This document shows, piece by piece, positions 61,983 to 64,000 of a stretch of DNA of 64,000 bases. Within the stretch, counting starts at the first letter, position 1, and each line of letters starts with the position of its first letter. The notes under the pieces were generated by a model that was not told the origin of the DNA, searched no databases, and saw nothing but the letters and a program-made list of their open reading frames with translations. The stretch comes from Arabidopsis thaliana (taxonomy: Eukaryota; Streptophyta; Magnoliopsida; Brassicales; Brassicaceae), in NCBI RefSeq assembly GCF_000001735.4, contig NC_003071.7:7681151-7745150 (forward strand), in the 5' to 3' direction. The translations under genes were made by a program, and so were the position numbers.

Positions 61983-64000
61983 TCAAGCGGACAATGAAGT
62001 TTGGAATGCTGATGGTTTAGTGAGTGACAAAATGGTAGAGACCATAAGCTTTCGATCAATAGGCTTTGTGAGATAAGCATCCATTCCAACCTCCAAGCAT
62101 TTCGCTTCATCAGAAGACATTGCATGCGCTGTCAACGCCACGATTGGAATGTGCAGCTCTGTGCCAATCTCTGCTCTCCTTATCGCCTTTGTTGCCTCAT
62201 ATCCATCCATTTTTGGCATCTACCATGAGAAAATGTTTAATAAATTGTCATGTCTTCTTTACATGTGGAATTGAAAAAAGTAATTGTACCTGGCAGTCCA
62301 TGAGGATCAAGTCATAAGGCGAGGAATTCCGTAAACTAGTCTCCCGAGTTGTAACTTTGTTAGCGGTTTCTTCTTCGAACGATTTGTGTTCTTCAGTTGG
62401 AGCTTGAGCATTGATAGACTTGTAGTTGAGGGAATCAACTGCTTGTTGTCCATCCCAGACTGCAGTTACAGTTGCTCCCATTTTCTCAAGCATTATGGTG
62501 GCTACTCGTTGAAGAACGGGTGTATCCTCTGCCAGCAAGATCCTTATACCTTCAAGAGATTTCTGATTCTTTCCATCCAACGCAATTCCTGAATACAGCC
62601 GATCCTTCCAATCTTCTTCTTCTGGGTTCTTTTGAGTCATACTTGCAGATGTTGAGTCATCATTGCTGGTAGTGGCATCGATGAGATAGTTCTTAAGCAC
62701 TGGAGAGTGCAAGGTGCTTGGTTTAACAGATTTATCTACTTGTTTCTCGCCAGATGTCTCCGAGGAATCATCGGAACTGCAAGTGTCGAATTGTGTTGGA
62801 TCAATTTCTAAGCAATCGTGGGATTCATCACTTCCGTTTCCTCTGTTTCTTAAGTCATTACACAAGCCTCTCTTCCGGTTTTTTATTACAGCCTCCAGAA
62901 TCTGGATCATTTTGGCCTTGTACAACGGTTTGTTAACCATCATGACATGCCCTTTTCGTCTAAGTTCTGTTTTAACTGTATTGGAGGTGTCATGCTTCAG
63001 TAGCCAAGCAAACTTTGCTTTGTTGGAGAATCTGTCGAGGTAGTTAAGCTGTTCCTTCCATATATTTGTGGTGAGATCAAGTACTCCGATATCCACCACT
63101 ATGACAAACACAGGGTTCTTGATTTCTACTATATTTGAAAGCTCTGCTCTCAGTGGATCAGATATATTGTGCTGTGAATCAAAGCTGTTGTCACGGCTTC
63201 CCGTCTCCAAGAGGTCTCTAATGATCTGAGTCAGCTCGTTCCAGTCTGATGCTTCAACAGTTGCAATGCCGTGTTTTCGCAACCACTTTGATGTGATCAT
63301 TCTTGCTGTACTTCCATACATGGAAAGCATAACCTGTAGCATTCAAAACCATTAACACTTTCACAAACACATAAGCTTTAATTTATGATGCATTCGTCAT
63401 TATTTCTTTCCCAAATTTACTTACCACGAGACCGTATTTGGAGAAATCTGGCTGGATGTTTTGATCTACAGTGTCAGGAGTACTCAAAATCAAGTACAGT
63501 CTCATAAGAGTCCCTAAGCCATTCTTCTGCACTACTTTGATTTCTCCACCCATTTTGTTAACCTGTAAAGTTACAAAGTAGGTTTCAGATCATATAATTG
63601 CTTCTATAAAACAATTCTATTCTAAAGTTCCAAAACTTGACGCACCAAGTTTCGCACAATACATAGTCCAAGTCCAGTTCCTCCGTGCCTGAAGAAAAAT
63701 AAGACTAGTGAGATATAAGATTCAACTAACGGCAAAGTTTTGCTTAAACATTCACTGCGTGCAGTTAATCATGATCACTTACGTCCGAGTGGTAGAAGGA
63801 TCAGCTTGCTCAAAGCTCTCAAAAACAGAGTCCCATTTGCTTGGATCTATTCCTGAAGATAAGATTTACACAATAAAGAGATTTTCAGAATCTGGGAGAT
63901 CGATGAGGCGGATAGCGAAATGACATATAATTAGGGAACTCAAGTGTCATACCACATCCAGTATCATCAACCTCAAACCAAAGAACCATTTTGTTCGCGT
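61983..64000 (-). CDS. AHK1: AHK1, hybrid histidine kinase (osmosensor), 3' part
   Basis: The last six exons are visible: >63953-64000, 63783-63852, 63646-63688, 63425-63562, 62290-63333 and 61983-62219. They encode the end of the HATPase domain (DDTGCGI, then [15 protein letters not shown], the N/G boxes of histidine kinases), a diverged receiver-like spacer, and a C-terminal receiver domain. The receiver has the acidic pair in LLAEDTPV, the phospho-acceptor Asp in LMDCQMPKMDG, and Lys in YLTKPID, so it looks functional. AHK1/ATHK1 is known as a plasma-membrane osmosensor in drought and seed responses. The sensor, membrane spans and the phosphorylated His lie beyond the right edge, so the entry is incomplete, not truncated in nature. 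Confidence 0.93.

Noticed and set aside
62714-63043. 109-aa plus-strand open frame
   Set aside because: Antisense shadow of the large AHK1 exon.

Overview
The window is plant nuclear DNA: AT-rich, with many short exons joined by GT-AG introns, wide intergenic spacers and plant-only families (DC1, PLATZ, DUF239/neprosin, ROP GTPase, MCA, prolyl 4-hydroxylase, DEFL). Gene order and protein sequences match, from memory, Arabidopsis thaliana chromosome 2 around At2g17690 to At2g17820. I rebuilt splice structures by reading both strands; for ten genes the joined exons give an open frame of the length I remember for that protein (for example STY8 546 aa, P4H5 291 aa, MCA2 416 aa, VPS35A 787 aa, ROP3 197 aa, BZIP27 234 aa).

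Layout. 1-8.3 kb: the F-box gene SDC (+) with its silencing-related promoter repeat array at 705-938, a UPF0548 gene (-), and the ACT-domain kinase STY8 (-, 15 exons). 8.3-16.3 kb: a transposon-rich spacer, a small CxxC zinc-binding protein (+) followed by a near-perfect hairpin, and a small plant-specific gene (+). 16.3-26.7 kb: P4H5 (+), a defensin-like peptide gene (+), the RING-H2 gene NIP2 (+), a tandemly duplicated noncoding block, and the DC1-domain gene VLG (-). 27-36.6 kb: a neprosin/DUF239 gene (-) bracketed by diverged direct repeats, a GPI-type aspartic protease (+), and a broken copy of that protease's last two exons. 36.6-50 kb: spacer with a Tourist-like MITE, BZIP27/FDP (+), MCA2 (-), a degenerate PLATZ-like gene (-), and a Helitron. 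50-64 kb: a lysine-rich nuclear-type protein (+), VPS35A (+, 21 exons), ROP3/ARAC1 (+), a tRNA-Ile(AAT) gene (+), and the 3' part of the osmosensor kinase AHK1 (-), which runs off the right edge.

These are independent eukaryotic genes, not an operon. Several act in membrane traffic, signalling and the cell surface, but the sequence shows no common pathway. I see no undescribed multi-gene system. The most notable items are the SDC promoter array (already known), a GA-AG intron needed to build the BZIP27 zipper, a GC-AG intron in ROP3, several strong hairpins, a Helitron with both ends visible, and footprints of tandem duplication around the neprosin, NIP2 and protease genes.
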